Positions 47,417-58,976 of a stretch of DNA of 64,000 nucleotides are shown here, one piece after another (position 1 is the stretch's first letter; each line of letters starts with the position of its first letter). The stretch comes from Microbacterium immunditiarum (GTDB taxonomy: Bacteria; Actinomycetota; Actinomycetes; Actinomycetales; Microbacteriaceae): the NCBI RefSeq assembly GCF_013409785.1, contig NZ_JACCBV010000001.1:3286001-3350000 (forward strand), written 5' to 3'. The position numbers and the translations under genes were made by a program. The notes beneath the pieces were generated by a model that was given only the letters and a program-made list of their open reading frames with translations, searched no databases and was not told the origin of the DNA.

Positions 47417-48708
47417 TCACCCCTTGATGTACGGCTTGCCGTCCGCGGCCGGTGCGCGCGACTTCCCGACGACGCCCGCGACGACGAAGATCGTCACGAG
47501 GTACGGCACCATCAGCATGAACTCGCTCGGCACCGGCGAGCCGATCACGCTGAGCGTGTTCTGCAGGTTCGACGCGAACCCGAACAGGAGCGCGGCGAGC
47601 GTCGCCTTGATCGGATCCCACTGACCGAAGATGACGGCCGCGAGCGCGATGAAGCCCGCGCCGGCGGTCATCTCCTTGTTGAAGGCGATGCCGGCGCCGA
47701 TCGTGAAGACCGTGCCGCCGAGGCCGGCGATGGCGCCGGCCAGCAGCACGTTCCAGAACCGCGTCGGGTTCACCTTGATGCCGACCGTGTCGGCGGCCTG
47801 CGGGTGCTCGCCGACCGCGCGCAGACGCAGGCCCCACCGCGTGTGGAACATGCCGACGTACACGAGCGCGACGGCGAAGTACATGATGTAGACGATGATC
47901 GTCTGCCGGAAGAACACCGGGCCGATGATCGGGATGTCGCTCAGGATCGGGATCGGGAGGCGGTCGAAGCGCGCCGGTGTGTTCAGCAGCGCCGCGTTCG
48001 GCTGGAGCACCTGAGAGAACAGGAACCCGGTGAGGCCGATCACGAGCACGTTCAGCACGACACCGACGATCACCTGGTCGACGAGGTACTTGATCGCGAA
48101 GCTGGCGAGCACCGCGGCGACGAGCATGCCTGCGACCATTGCGGCGAGCAGGCCGAGGAACGGCTGCCGCGTGATCGACGACACGACCGCGGCCGTGAAG
48201 GCGCCCGCGAGCAGCTGGCCCTCGATCGCGATGTTCACGACGCCCGCGCGCTCGCCGATCACGCCGCAGAGCGCGCCGTAGATGAGCGGCACCGCGAGCC
48301 CGAGCGATCCGGCCAGCAGCCCCGCGACGGGGATGGTCGCCCCTGCCGCCGCCCACGTGAGGAATCCGACGACCGCCACGATCACGTGGGCGATCACGAT
48401 CCACAGCGGCGTGCGTCCGGCGTTGTAGACGAAGTACGCGGATGCCGCGGCCAGCAGTGCGAGCAGCAGGAAGCAGATCAGCGTGGTGAGGAACACCGGC
48501 ACCGCGAGGTCGCCGAGCTGGATCGCGTCGGCCTGCGTGGAGAGCCGGAAGTTCGTGGTGCCGGCGTGCGGCGCGAAGAAGACGAGCAGCCCGAACAGCA
48601 CCGCGAAGATGCCGAGCGCGATGGGCGACTTCCAACTGCGGAGCACCGTCTTTTCGACGGTGACCGGCGTCTCGGGCATGAGGCCCGCGGTGTCGACGTG
48701 CGGCGCGG

Positions 48709-48712
<4 letters not shown>
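47417..48712 (-). CDS. Nucleoside ABC transporter permease (BmpD/NupQ-like)
   Basis: A 431-residue BPD_transp_2 family permease with about ten membrane helices. It has the diagnostic region GALCGVIGERAGVVNIAIEGQLL and later LRAVGEHPQAADTVGIKV. With the adjacent permease it forms the channel of the importer served by the BMP lipoprotein. GTG start overlaps the stop of the other permease (GTGA). It is followed by the salvage genes cdd, deoA and add, pointing to nucleosides as substrate. Confidence 0.92.
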
Positions 48713-49994
<1,282 letters not shown>

Positions 49995-49998
<4 letters not shown>

Positions 49999-51515
49999 GC
50001 TGCGGCTCCTTCGGTCTCGGACGTCACTCCGGCCATCATGAGGCCGAGCACGTCACGCGGAGTGTCGCCCGGCACGATGCCGACGATCCGGCCGCGGTAC
50101 ATCACCATGATGCGATCGGCGAGCGCAGTCACCTCGTCGAGCTCGGTCGAGACGACGACGACCGGCACGCCCGCGTCGCGCGTGGCGACGATGCGTTTGT
50201 GGATGAACTCGATCGACCCGACATCCACCCCTCGCGTGGGCTGGGCCGCCACGAGCAGCGACAGGTCGCGGCTGAGCTCGCGCGCGAGCACGACCTTCTG
50301 CTGATTGCCGCCCGAGAGCGACGCGACCGGCGTGTCGATGCCCGGTGCGCGCACGTCGAACTCCGTGAACTTCTCTTTCGCGAAGCTCTCCAGCGACTTG
50401 CGCTGGACGTTGCCCGCCTTGACGAACGGCGCCCCGTTGGCGCGATCGAGCATGAGGTTCTCGGCGATCGTGAACGCGCCGACCAGGCCGTCCTCCTTGC
50501 GGTCCTCGGGCACGAAGCCGACGCCGGCGTCGAGGATGTGACGGATGCTGCGCCCCACGAGCTCCTCGCCGTTGAGGCGCACCGACCCGCGCACCTGGGG
50601 CTGCAGGCCCACGAGCGCCTCAGTGAGCTCGGTCTGTCCGTTCCCCTGGACGCCGGCGATCGCGAGGATCTCGCCGCCGCGAACCTCGAAGCTCACGTCG
50701 TTGACGGTCACCTGGCCGCGCGGATCGATGACGGTGAGGCCCTCGACCACGAGCGAGCTTTCGTTGGGCTGCGGCGGACCCTTGTGCACGGTGAGCTCGA
50801 CCGCGCGGCCAACCATCATCGAGGCGAGCTCGGCGTTCGTCGCGGTCGGCTCGGCCTCGCCGACGACCTTGCCGAGGCGGATGACGGTGATGCGGTCGGC
50901 GACCGCGCGCACCTCGCGCAGCTTGTGGGTGATGAAGACGATCGACGCGCCGGAGTCGCGGAGCTGACGCATGATCTCCATGAGCTCGTCGGTCTCCTGC
51001 GGCGTGAGCACGGCGGTCGGCTCGTCGAACACGAGGACCTTCGCGTCGCGCGAGAGCGCCTTGATGATCTCGACGCGCTGCTGGACGCCGACGGGGAGGT
51101 CTTCGACCACGGCATCCGGATCGACGTCGAATCCGAACTGGGATGAGATCTCGCGCACCCGGGCGCGCGCCGCCTCGATGTTGAGGAGGCCTCCGATTTT
51201 CGTCGACTCGTGGCCGAGCATGACGTTCTCGGCGACCGTGAAGACCGGGATCAACATGAAGTGCTGATGCACCATGCCGACTCCCGCACGCATCGCGTCT
51301 CCGGGGCCGCGGAAATTCTGGACGTGGCCGTCGAGCAGGATGACGCCTTCGTCAGCCTTGTACAGCCCGTACAGGACGTTCATGAGGGTGGACTTGCCGG
51401 CGCCGTTCTCGCCGAGCAGGGAGTGGATCTCGCCGGGTTCGACCACGAGATCGATGTGGTCGTTCGCGACGAGGCTTCCGAACCGCTTGGTAATGCCGCG
51501 GAGTTCGAGCTTCAT
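49995..51515 (-). CDS. Nucleoside/sugar ABC transporter ATPase, two tandem domains
   Basis: The 506-residue ATPase has two nucleotide-binding domains. The first has Walker A GENGAGKST near residue 35 and Walker B VLVFDEP; its signature is PVGVQQ. The second has a degenerate Walker A (GVQGNGQTE) but a good signature LSGGNQQ, the usual asymmetry in this family. It energises the two permeases. The ATG at 51515 has its own leaderless -10 box although the lipoprotein gene lies upstream. Confidence 0.94.
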
Positions 51516-51522
51516 GGTGCAG

Positions 51523-51528
51523 ATCCTA
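51523..51528 (-). promoter_or_regulatory. -10 box (TAGGAT), leaderless start of the ABC ATPase
   Basis: TAGGAT on the minus strand, 7 nt before the ATG at 51515. It would allow transport and salvage genes to be transcribed independently of the lipoprotein gene. Confidence 0.5.
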
Positions 51529-51576
51529 ATGAGCGGGGTGCGGCGGCGCGATGAGGCCCGCACGCCGCGGAGACGG

Positions 51577-51610
51577 CTGTGGGGAGGCCGGCGTGCCGGC
51601 CTCCCCACAG
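51577..51610 (-). terminator. Perfect 16-bp hairpin after the BMP lipoprotein gene
   Basis: CTGTGGGGAGGCCGGC (51577-51592) pairs perfectly with 51595-51610 across 2 nt. It starts 11 nt past the lipoprotein stop. No T-run follows. It should end or stabilise the lipoprotein mRNA, giving more binding protein than transporter. Confidence 0.75.
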
Positions 51611-51620
51611 GGAGCGGGAA

Positions 51621-52733
51621 TCAGCCCGCGAGGTACGACTCGACCGGGATCGAACCGTCGATGATGCCGGCCTGGATCTCGTCGAGCTCACCCTGCAGAT
51701 CAGGCGAGACACGGTCCTCGAAGTCGTGGAACGGGGCCAGGCCCACGCCCTCGTTCTCGAGCGTGCCGACGAACGGCGTCGCGTCGAAGTCACCCTGGCC
51801 CGCGGCGAGCACGGCCTCCTCGACACCGACGTCGATCAGCTTGCGGATCGAGGTCAGCAGCAGGTCGGCGACGCTGGGGTCGGTCTCGAACACGTCGGCG
51901 TCCACGCCGAGCATGGCGATCTCACGACCGGAGCCGCGGATGACCGAAGCGGCGCTCTGGTAGATCGGGCCGCCGACGGGGAGCAGCACGTCGACACCCT
52001 GGTCGACGATGCCCTGCGCGGCGTTGATCGCGTCCTGGTTGGCCTGGAAGCCACCGGTGAACACGCCGTCCTGAGCGGCGCGGTCCCAGCCGACGACCTC
52101 GACGCTGTCGCTCTTGACCTCGTTCCAGTGCTCGACGCCCTGGGCGAAGCCGTCCATGAAGATCGAGACCGTCGGGAAGTTCATGCCGCCGAACGTGCCG
52201 ACCTTCTTGGCCGTCGAGAACGACGCCGACGCGTAGCCCGCGAGGAAGGCGGCCTGAGCGGTGTCGAAGACGATCGGCTTGATGTTGGGCGCGTCGGTTT
52301 CGCCGTCGAAGTCGGTGTCGACGACGTCGTCGATCGACACGAACTGGACGTCGGGGTTCGCCTGGGCGGCCTCGGACGTCGCGGCGGCCAGCGCGAAGCC
52401 GACGGACACGATGAGCGAGCAGCCCTGGTCGATCAGGCTCGTGATGTTCGGGGCGTAGTCGGACTCGGAGCTCGACTCGACGGCGGTGAACTCGACACCG
52501 AGCTCGTCGGAGGCGCGCTCGAGGCCCTCGTAGCCGAGCTGGTTGAACGACTTGTCGTCGAATCCGCCCTCGTCGGAGACCATGCAGGGCTTGAAGCCGT
52601 CGACGGCGCCGCCGGCGTCGCCGCCACCGGTCTCGCCGTTGTCTTCGGGGGCCGACGCACAGCCGGCGAGTGCGACGAACAGGCTCGCGGCGACCACGCC
52701 GCCGAGCAGTCGCTTTCGGGTGGAAACGGTCAA
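51621..52733 (-). CDS. BMP-family nucleoside-binding lipoprotein
   Basis: The 370-residue solute-binding protein has a lipoprotein signal (RKRLLGGVVAASLFVALAGC, lipobox LAGC) and a BMP/PnrA domain: KPCMVSDEGGFDDKSFNQLGYEG, LIVSVGFAL, VLLPVGGPI. Related PnrA/BmpA proteins bind purine or other nucleosides outside the membrane. I choose TTG at 52733, which has GGAGG 5 nt upstream; the in-frame GTG at 52745 overlaps that ribosome site. It is separated from its ABC genes by a strong hairpin. Confidence 0.92.
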   Translation of the reverse strand: MTVSTRKRLLGGVVAASLFVALAGCASAPEDNGETGGGDAGGAVDGFKPCMVSDEGGFDDKSFNQLGYEGLERASDELGVEFTAVESSSESDYAPNITSLIDQGCSLIVSVGFALAAATSEAAQANPDVQFVSIDDVVDTDFDGETDAPNIKPIVFDTAQAAFLAGYASASFSTAKKVGTFGGMNFPTVSIFMDGFAQGVEHWNEVKSDSVEVVGWDRAAQDGVFTGGFQANQDAINAAQGIVDQGVDVLLPVGGPIYQSAASVIRGSGREIAMLGVDADVFETDPSVADLLLTSIRKLIDVGVEEAVLAAGQGDFDATPFVGTLENEGVGLAPFHDFEDRVSPDLQGELDEIQAGIIDGSIPVESYLAG

Positions 52734-52781
52734 CTCAACCTCCACGGGAGAAGACCCCGCGGACCTCGCGGGTGCATAGAG

Positions 52782-52799
52782 AAGTTACCCAGTGTTACC
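52782..52799 (-). promoter_or_regulatory. Possible promoter with tandem GGTAAC for the BMP gene
   Basis: On the minus strand two GGTAAC units lie 10 bp apart, and the second leads into TAACTT, a possible -10 box about 50 nt before the start. The tandem units could be an operator. The rest of the gap 52734-52882 shows no gene. Confidence 0.35.
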
Positions 52800-52882
52800 G
52801 GGCGCTTGCACGCCGGGAACGGCTCTCGGAGCGAAATGGTTACAAAGACGCAACAGACGAGGACCGCGTCTTGCAGGGTGCC

Positions 52883-53998
52883 TTACAGGACGTCGCCGCG
52901 ACCGTTGAGCTTGAGGGCGTCGACGACGCCCTTCACCCGCTGGGCGTGCTCGCTCGTGGTCACCAGCAGCGCGTCCTCGGTGTCGACGACGACGATGTCG
53001 TTCACGCCGATGAGACTGATCACGCGCGAGGTCTGACTCACGACGATGCCGCTCGCGGCATCCGACAGGATCCTCGCGTTCTTGCCCAGAACCGCGAGGT
53101 CGTTCTTGCGGCCCTTCGAGTTGAGCTTGGCGAGGCTCGCGAAGTCCCCCACGTCGTCCCAGTCGAAGTGGCCGGGGACGACCGCCAGACGACCCTTCTC
53201 GGCGGCGGGCTCGGCCACCGCGTAGTCGATCGCGATCTTCGGCAGCGTCGGCCACACGCGGTCGACGACCGGCCCGCGCGCGTCGCGATCGTCCCACGCC
53301 TCGGCGAGATCCATGAGGCCCGCGTAGAGGGCGGGCTGGTTGTCGGCGATCTCGCCGAGCAGCACGTCGGCGCGGGAGATGAACATGCCCGCGTTCCACA
53401 GGTGGTCGCGCGACGCGAAGTACTCCTTCGCCGTCTCCAGGTCCGGCTTCTCGACGAAGCTCTCGACGAGCGCCGCCTCGGGCGCGCCCTCGATGACGAG
53501 CTGGCGCTTCTTCTTGATGTAGCCGAAGCTGATAGACGGCTCGCTGGGCTGGATGCCGATCGTGCACACGAATCCCTCGCGCGCGACCTCGACGGCCTGG
53601 CGCACGGCCCACTCGAACAGGTGGGGCACGCGGATGACGTGATCGGCCGCGAACGAGCCGATGATGACGTCGGGCTCGCGCCGCGAGAGCACCGCGGCGG
53701 CGAGGCCGATCGCGGCCGTCGAGTCACGCGGCTCGGACTCCAGGAACAGGTTCTTGTCGAGGATGCCGGGCAGCTCCTTCTCGACCGCGGCGCGGTGCGC
53801 ACGCCCGGTGACGACCGCGATCCGGTCGCGGCCCGTGAGCGGCTCGAGGCGGTGCCACGTGTCGTGCAGGAGCGTGTGCCCCGACCCCGTGAGATCGTGC
53901 AGGAACTTGGGCGCGTCCGCGCGCGAGAGCGGCCACAGCCGGCTGCCGATCCCTCCTGCGGGGATCACGGCATAGAAGTCCTCGATCGGTCCGGCCAT
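52883..53998 (-). CDS. manC: Mannose-1-phosphate guanylyltransferase
   Basis: The enzyme makes GDP-mannose from mannose-1-phosphate and GTP for glycan synthesis. The 371-residue product has the nucleotidyltransferase loop PAGGIGSRLWPLSRADAPKF, then ADHVI, VEKPD (here FVEKPDLETA), WNAGMF, and DWDDVGDF. It lacks the C-terminal phosphomannose isomerase domain of long ManC forms. The start is fixed by a leaderless promoter. It is divergent from the sdh operon. Confidence 0.94.
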   Translation of the reverse strand: MAGPIEDFYAVIPAGGIGSRLWPLSRADAPKFLHDLTGSGHTLLHDTWHRLEPLTGRDRIAVVTGRAHRAAVEKELPGILDKNLFLESEPRDSTAAIGLAAAVLSRREPDVIIGSFAADHVIRVPHLFEWAVRQAVEVAREGFVCTIGIQPSEPSISFGYIKKKRQLVIEGAPEAALVESFVEKPDLETAKEYFASRDHLWNAGMFISRADVLLGEIADNQPALYAGLMDLAEAWDDRDARGPVVDRVWPTLPKIAIDYAVAEPAAEKGRLAVVPGHFDWDDVGDFASLAKLNSKGRKNDLAVLGKNARILSDAASGIVVSQTSRVISLIGVNDIVVVDTEDALLVTTSEHAQRVKGVVDALKLNGRGDVL

Positions 53999-54004
53999 GC
54001 TGAC

Positions 54005-54010
54005 AGGCTA
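54005..54010 (-). promoter_or_regulatory. -10 box (TAGCCT), leaderless start of manC
   Basis: TAGCCT on the minus strand, 6 nt before the ATG at 53998. Confidence 0.5.
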
Positions 54011-54092
54011 ACCGCGCGGGCGCCCCGGCACGATTCCTGGCCGGCGGGACGGCGGAGGCGCGTGCGTGATCCAAGCCCTCTCGCGACGGGAA

Positions 54093-54098
54093 TAGGAT
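54093..54098 (+). promoter_or_regulatory. -10 box (TAGGAT) of the sdh operon
   Basis: TAGGAT would start transcription near 54,105 and give a leader of about 80 nt before the sdhC GTG. That contrasts with the leaderless genes around it and leaves room for leader control. Confidence 0.45.
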
Positions 54099-54187
54099 GG
54101 TGGCGGCGCTGCGAAGCGTCCGGGATCCGATCCGGGGCCGACGTAATGTCCCGGGCATCCGCGTTCGACCTTGAGGAAGGACGGGCC

Positions 54188-54616
54188 GTGTCTGCTCCAG
54201 CGCGCGTCACACCGTCGGCCGAGACCACGTCGCGAACCCCCCGCGGAACGCTGTACCGGGGGCGCGAAGGCATGTGGTCGTGGGTGCTGCACCGCATCAC
54301 CGGCGTGGCGATCTTCTTCTTCCTGTTGGTGCACGTGCTCGACACGGCGCTCATCCGCGTCTCGCCCGAGGCGTACGACGCGGTGATCGGCACCTACAAG
54401 AACCCGATCATGGGCCTCGGCGAGGTCGTGCTCGTCGCGGCGATCGCGTACCACGCGTTCAACGGCCTGCGGATCATGCTCGTCGACTTCTGGCCGTGGG
54501 CGACGCGCCACCAGCGCCAGCTGTGGTGGGGCGTGATCGGCCTGTGGGCGGTGACGATGCTCGGCTTCACGCCGCGCCACCTCATGAACGTCTTCGCCGG
54601 TATGGGAGGTCAGTGA
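54188..54616 (+). CDS. sdhC: Succinate dehydrogenase cytochrome b556 subunit
   Basis: SdhC anchors the complex and binds heme b and quinone. The 142-residue product has three membrane helices and the signature LHRITGVAIFFFLLVHVLD; the conserved His residues are candidate heme ligands. I choose GTG at 54188, with AGGAAGG 7 nt upstream. An in-frame ATG at 54146 is possible but lacks a ribosome site. The stop overlaps the sdhD ATG by one base. Confidence 0.92.
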   Translation: MSAPARVTPSAETTSRTPRGTLYRGREGMWSWVLHRITGVAIFFFLLVHVLDTALIRVSPEAYDAVIGTYKNPIMGLGEVVLVAAIAYHAFNGLRIMLVDFWPWATRHQRQLWWGVIGLWAVTMLGFTPRHLMNVFAGMGGQ

Positions 54617-55083
54617 TGAGCGCCGGACAGGCCCAGGGCGTCGCGATCGCCGACCCCCGCACCCCCATCGCCCCGCGCAGCAAGCGCGGCGGCAACCTCG
54701 AGAAGTGGGGCTGGATCTACATGCGCGCCTCGGGCGTGCTGCTGATCGTCCTGATCTTCGGGCACCTCTTCGTGAACCTCATGCTCGGCGACGGCATCCA
54801 CGGGATCGACTTCGGCTTCGTCGCGGGCAAGTTCGCGAGCCCGTTCTGGCAGTGGTGGGACGTGCTCATGCTGTGGCTCGCCCTCATCCACGGCGCGAAC
54901 GGCATGCGCACGATCGTCAACGACTACGTGACCCACGACGGCACGCGCCGCGTGCTCGTGTGGGCCCTGTGGCTCGCGGCGGGGTTCCTGATCGTCCTCG
55001 GGACGCTCGTGGTCTTCACCTTCGACCCGTGCCTCGGCCTGACCGACCAGAGCGCGCAGTGGCTCCAGGAACGCTGCGCCTGA
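54616..55083 (+). CDS. sdhD: Succinate dehydrogenase hydrophobic membrane anchor subunit
   Basis: A 155-residue protein with three membrane helices after a 35-residue polar N-terminus ([21 protein letters not shown]). The HLFVN and HGANGMR histidines fit heme/quinone anchor roles. It overlaps sdhC by one base (TGATG) and precedes sdhA by 43 nt. It forms the membrane part of complex II with SdhC. Confidence 0.92.
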   Translation: MSAGQAQGVAIADPRTPIAPRSKRGGNLEKWGWIYMRASGVLLIVLIFGHLFVNLMLGDGIHGIDFGFVAGKFASPFWQWWDVLMLWLALIHGANGMRTIVNDYVTHDGTRRVLVWALWLAAGFLIVLGTLVVFTFDPCLGLTDQSAQWLQERCA

Positions 55084-55126
55084 CGCCGCGACGACACTCA
55101 ACAGAGACGGAAAGCACCCCAATCAC

Positions 55127-56932
55127 GTGAGCACCCAGACCGCTGACGGCGTCGTCAAGAACGGCGTCCACTATCACCAGTTCGACATCGTCATCGTGGG
55201 GGCCGGCGGCGCGGGAATGCGCGCGGCGATCGAGGCTGGTCCGGGAGCGCGGACGGCCGTCATCACGAAGCTCTACCCGACCCGGTCGCACACCGGCGCG
55301 GCGCAGGGCGGAATGGCGGCGGCCCTCGCGAACGTCGAGGACGACTCGTGGGAGTGGCACACCTTCGACACCGTCAAGGGCGGCGACTACCTCGTCGACC
55401 AGGACGCGGCGGAGATCCTCGCGAAAGAGGCGATCGACGCGGTCATCGATCTCGAGAACATGGGCCTGCCCTTCAACCGCACGCCCGAGGGCAAGATCGA
55501 CCAGCGCCGCTTCGGCGGGCACACGGCCGACCACGGCAAGACGCCCGTCCGCCGTGCGTGCTACGCGGCCGACCGCACGGGCCACATGATCCTTCAGACG
55601 CTGTTCCAGAACTGCGTCAAGCTCGGCATCAACTTCTTCAACGAGTTCTACGTCCTCGACCTCATCACGGTGAAGGACGCCGAGGGCGCGACGCAGGTCG
55701 CGGGAGTCGTCGCCTACGAGCTCGCGACCGGCGATCTGCACGTCTTCCACTCCAAAGCCGTCATCTTCGCGACCGGCGGGTTCGGCAAGATCTTCAAGAC
55801 GACCTCGAACGCCCACACGCTCACAGGCGACGGCGTCGGCATCGTCTGGCGCAAGGGCCTCCCGCTGGAGGACATGGAGTTCTTCCAGTTCCACCCGACC
55901 GGGCTGGCCGGCCTCGGCATCCTCCTCACCGAGGGCGCCCGCGGCGAAGGCGCGATCCTGCGCAACGTCACGGGTGAGCGCTTCATGGAGCGCTACGCCC
56001 CCACCATCAAAGACCTCGCGCCCCGCGACATCGTCAGCCGCTGCATGGTGCAGGAGGTCGCGGAGGGCCGCGGCGCCGGCCCGCACCGCGACTACGTGCT
56101 GCTGGACTGCACGCACCTGGGCGCCGAGGTGCTCGAGACCAAGCTCCCCGACATCACGGAGTTCGCGCGCACGTACCTCGGCGTCGACCCCGTCGTCGAG
56201 CCCGTGCCGGTCATGCCGACCGCCCACTACGCGATGGGCGGCATCCCCACGAACACCGATGCGCAGGTGCTCAGCGACAACGCGACGATCGTCCCGGGTC
56301 TGTACGCCGCGGGCGAGTGCGCGTGCGTGTCGGTGCACGGCTCGAACCGCCTCGGCACCAACTCGCTGCTCGACATCAACGTCTTCGGCAAGCGCGCCGG
56401 CCGCAACGCGGTCGAGTACGCCAAGACCGCCGACTTCGTGCCGCTGCCCGACGATCCCGCCCGCGAGGTGCGCGAGCTGATCGAGGGGCTCCGCAGCAAC
56501 CCGGGCACCGAGCGCATCGCCGTCCTCCGCAAGACGCTGCAGGACGAGATGGACCGCAAGGCCCAGGTGTTCCGCACCGAGGAGTCGCTCAGCGAGGTGC
56601 TCGAGGTGATCGAAGACCTCCGCGCCCGCTACCGCAACGTCCACGTGGACGACAAGGGCCGCCGCTACAACACCGACCTGCTCGAGGCGGTCGAGCTCGG
56701 CTTCCTGCTCGACATCGCCGAGGTCGTCGTCGTCGCGGCGCGCAACCGCAAGGAGAGCCGCGGCGGCCACATGCGCGACGACTTCCCCGCACGCGACGAC
56801 GAGACCTACATGAAGCACACGATGGCGTACCTGACCGGCGATCCGCAGTCGTCCGACTCGGAGGACCACATCCGCCTCGACTGGAAGCCGGTCGTGGTCA
56901 CGCGCTACCAGCCGATGGAGAGGAAGTACTGA
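55127..56932 (+). CDS. sdhA: Succinate dehydrogenase flavoprotein subunit
   Basis: SdhA oxidises succinate to fumarate with covalent FAD. The 601-residue product has [10 protein letters not shown] for [14 protein letters not shown] with the flavin-linked His, the [15 protein letters not shown] active region, and the HYAMGGI segment. GTG start with a GGAAAG-type site upstream. It is 1 nt from sdhB. Confidence 0.97.
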   Translation: MSTQTADGVVKNGVHYHQFDIVIVGAGGAGMRAAIEAGPGARTAVITKLYPTRSHTGAAQGGMAAALANVEDDSWEWHTFDTVKGGDYLVDQDAAEILAKEAIDAVIDLENMGLPFNRTPEGKIDQRRFGGHTADHGKTPVRRACYAADRTGHMILQTLFQNCVKLGINFFNEFYVLDLITVKDAEGATQVAGVVAYELATGDLHVFHSKAVIFATGGFGKIFKTTSNAHTLTGDGVGIVWRKGLPLEDMEFFQFHPTGLAGLGILLTEGARGEGAILRNVTGERFMERYAPTIKDLAPRDIVSRCMVQEVAEGRGAGPHRDYVLLDCTHLGAEVLETKLPDITEFARTYLGVDPVVEPVPVMPTAHYAMGGIPTNTDAQVLSDNATIVPGLYAAGECACVSVHGSNRLGTNSLLDINVFGKRAGRNAVEYAKTADFVPLPDDPAREVRELIEGLRSNPGTERIAVLRKTLQDEMDRKAQVFRTEESLSEVLEVIEDLRARYRNVHVDDKGRRYNTDLLEAVELGFLLDIAEVVVVAARNRKESRGGHMRDDFPARDDETYMKHTMAYLTGDPQSSDSEDHIRLDWKPVVVTRYQPMERKY

Positions 56933-56933
56933 G

Positions 56934-57719
56934 ATGACCTCGACCGTCCTCGAGACGACCGACGCGCCCGGCGACGTCGAGCAGTCCCCGGCCGACACCG
57001 GCATCCAGTCGTTCCTCGTCACGTTCATCATCCGGCGCTTCGACCCCGAAGTCGACGAGGAGCCGCGCTGGGTCGACTACGACGTCGAGCTGTACTCGAC
57101 CGACCGCGTTCTCGATGCTCTCCACAAGATCAAGTGGGAGGTCGACGGCTCGCTGACGTTCCGCCGCTCGTGCGCCCACGGCATCTGCGGCTCCGACGCG
57201 ATGCGCATCAACGGCCGCAACCGCCTGGCGTGCAAGACGCTCATCAAGGACCTCGACATCTCGCAGCCCATCTACATCGAGGCGATCAAGGGCCTGCCGC
57301 TCGAGAAGGACCTCGTCGTCGACATGGAGCCCTTCTTCGCGTCGTACCGCGAGGTGCAGCCGTTCCTCATCTCGGGCACGGCTCCCGAGCCGGGCAAGGA
57401 GCGCATCCAGTCGATCGTGAACCGCGAGGTCTTCGACGACACGACCAAGTGCATCCTCTGCGCGGCGTGCACGTCGTCGTGCCCGGTGTTCTGGACCGAC
57501 GGCCAGTACTTCGGCCCGGCCGCCATCGTCAACGCGCACCGCTTCATCTTCGACTCGCGCGACGACGCCGCCCAGGTGCGCCTCGACATCCTCAACGACA
57601 AAGAGGGTGTGTGGCGCTGCCGCACGACGTTCAACTGCACCGAGGCATGCCCCCGCGGCATCGAGGTGACGAAGGCGATCGCAGAGGTCAAGCAGGCCGT
57701 TCTGCGCGGGCGGGCCTAG
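56934..57719 (+). CDS. sdhB: Succinate dehydrogenase iron-sulfur subunit
   Basis: SdhB carries electrons from FAD to quinone through three clusters. The 261-residue product has the [2Fe-2S] motif CAHGICGSDAM with a later Cys, the [4Fe-4S] motif CILCAACTSSCP and the [3Fe-4S] motif CTEACPRG. It ends the sdhCDAB operon; its TAG stop is 9 nt before the next gene. Confidence 0.97.
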   Translation: MTSTVLETTDAPGDVEQSPADTGIQSFLVTFIIRRFDPEVDEEPRWVDYDVELYSTDRVLDALHKIKWEVDGSLTFRRSCAHGICGSDAMRINGRNRLACKTLIKDLDISQPIYIEAIKGLPLEKDLVVDMEPFFASYREVQPFLISGTAPEPGKERIQSIVNREVFDDTTKCILCAACTSSCPVFWTDGQYFGPAAIVNAHRFIFDSRDDAAQVRLDILNDKEGVWRCRTTFNCTEACPRGIEVTKAIAEVKQAVLRGRA

Positions 57720-57728
57720 GGCCCGCGA

Positions 57729-58967
57729 GTGGACGCGTCGCAACGGAGCGATGGTCCGCTGACCGGCAGCAAGGCAAAGAGCCGGATGCCGCGCCCCGCG
57801 CCCTCCGGGCCGTGGAGGGCCGCCCGCGGGGCAGTCACCGCCGCCTACGTGGCGCAGGGCCTCGGCTACGCCGTCGTCGTCACGTCGCTGCCCGCGCTCA
57901 AGGCGCGCCAGCAGGTCGACGACATGACCGTCTCGCTCATCGTGCTCGGCGTCGCCCTCATGGCGGCGGGCGGCTCCCTCGTGGCGAACGCGGTGGCGGT
58001 GCGCTTCGGCAGCCGTGCCGCACTCACGCTGGGCCTCGCGATCCAGGCGGTCGCGCTCCCCGCGATCGCGGTGCCGTCCCCGTTCGGCGTGTTCGTCGCG
58101 GCATGGGCGGTGTTCGGCGTCGGGCTCGGATGCGTCGACGCGTCCGCCGCGATGCAGGGCGTCGCGGTGCAGCGCGCGTACGGCCGCCCCGTGCTCGGCG
58201 GCTTCTTCGCCGCCGCAACGGCCGCCGCGATCGTCGGCGCGCTGCTCGTGTCGGCCGTCGCGGCATCCGCCTTCGCCGCCGGCGTCGCGCTCGCGTGTGC
58301 GGCCGTCGTCGCCCTCGCCGCCGCGATCATCGTGGCCCGGTTCTCCGCCCGCGAGAAGCCCGTCGACGAGGCACTGCCGCCTTCGGAGCGAGCGCGGCTG
58401 CCGCGCGCGGGCATCTGGGTGTTCGGGCTCGTCGTGCTCGCGATCTTCGTGGCGGACTCGGCGGTCAGCACGTGGAGCACCGTGTACCTGCAGGACGGCC
58501 TCCTCGCTCTCGCATGGGTTGCGCCGCTCGGCTACGCCGCGTACCAGGCTGTCGTCCTCGTGACGCGGCTCGTCACCGACCGGCTGCTCACGATCGTCGA
58601 CCGGCGCACGATCGTGGCGGTGGCGGCGGCCGTGTCGGCCGTGGGGTGCGCGCTCGTCGCGCTCGTGCCCGTCCCCGGCGTCGCCGTCGCGGGCTTCGCT
58701 CTCGCGGGAGTGTCGGCGGGTGTGCTCATCCCCGTCACGTTCGGCGCGGCCGGTGAGCTCGACGAAGCGCACAGCGACCAGGTGATCGCTCGCGTGAACC
58801 TCTTCAACTACGCCGGCGCGATCCTCGGGGCCGTCGTCCTCGGGCTGCTGGCCGACGCTCCGGGGCTCGGTCCCGCGTTCCTCCTCCCCGCCCTCGCGCT
58901 GGCCGCGATCCTCTTCGCGGTGCCGAGGTTCCGTGCGGTGCCGAAGGTCGTGCCCGCCGACCGCTAA
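57729..58967 (+). CDS. MFS transporter
   Basis: A 412-residue protein with about 12 membrane helices. It has an N-terminal segment AYVAQGLGYAVVVTSLPALK and a mid-protein cytoplasmic loop. It resembles the YbjJ-like sugar/multidrug MFS branch. GTG at 57729 lies 9 nt after sdhB; an in-frame ATG at 57786 is possible. Because of the short gap it may be cotranscribed with sdhB. The substrate is unknown. Confidence 0.85.
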   Translation: MDASQRSDGPLTGSKAKSRMPRPAPSGPWRAARGAVTAAYVAQGLGYAVVVTSLPALKARQQVDDMTVSLIVLGVALMAAGGSLVANAVAVRFGSRAALTLGLAIQAVALPAIAVPSPFGVFVAAWAVFGVGLGCVDASAAMQGVAVQRAYGRPVLGGFFAAATAAAIVGALLVSAVAASAFAAGVALACAAVVALAAAIIVARFSAREKPVDEALPPSERARLPRAGIWVFGLVVLAIFVADSAVSTWSTVYLQDGLLALAWVAPLGYAAYQAVVLVTRLVTDRLLTIVDRRTIVAVAAAVSAVGCALVALVPVPGVAVAGFALAGVSAGVLIPVTFGAAGELDEAHSDQVIARVNLFNYAGAILGAVVLGLLADAPGLGPAFLLPALALAAILFAVPRFRAVPKVVPADR

Positions 58968-58970
58968 TCT
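58965..58970 (+). promoter_or_regulatory. -10 box (TAATCT), leaderless start of the YihY/BrkB gene
   Basis: TAATCT overlaps the stop of the MFS gene and lies 6 nt before the GTG at 58977. Confidence 0.5.
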
Positions 58971-58976
58971 GACTGC

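Noticed and set aside
54099..54187. Riboswitch in the sdh leader
   Set aside because: The leader is only about 80 nt, and I could not recognise any known aptamer core.
57717..57722. TAGGGC as a leaderless -10 box for the MFS gene after sdhB
   Set aside because: It lacks the conserved final T and includes the sdhB stop codon; read-through from sdhB is a simpler explanation.
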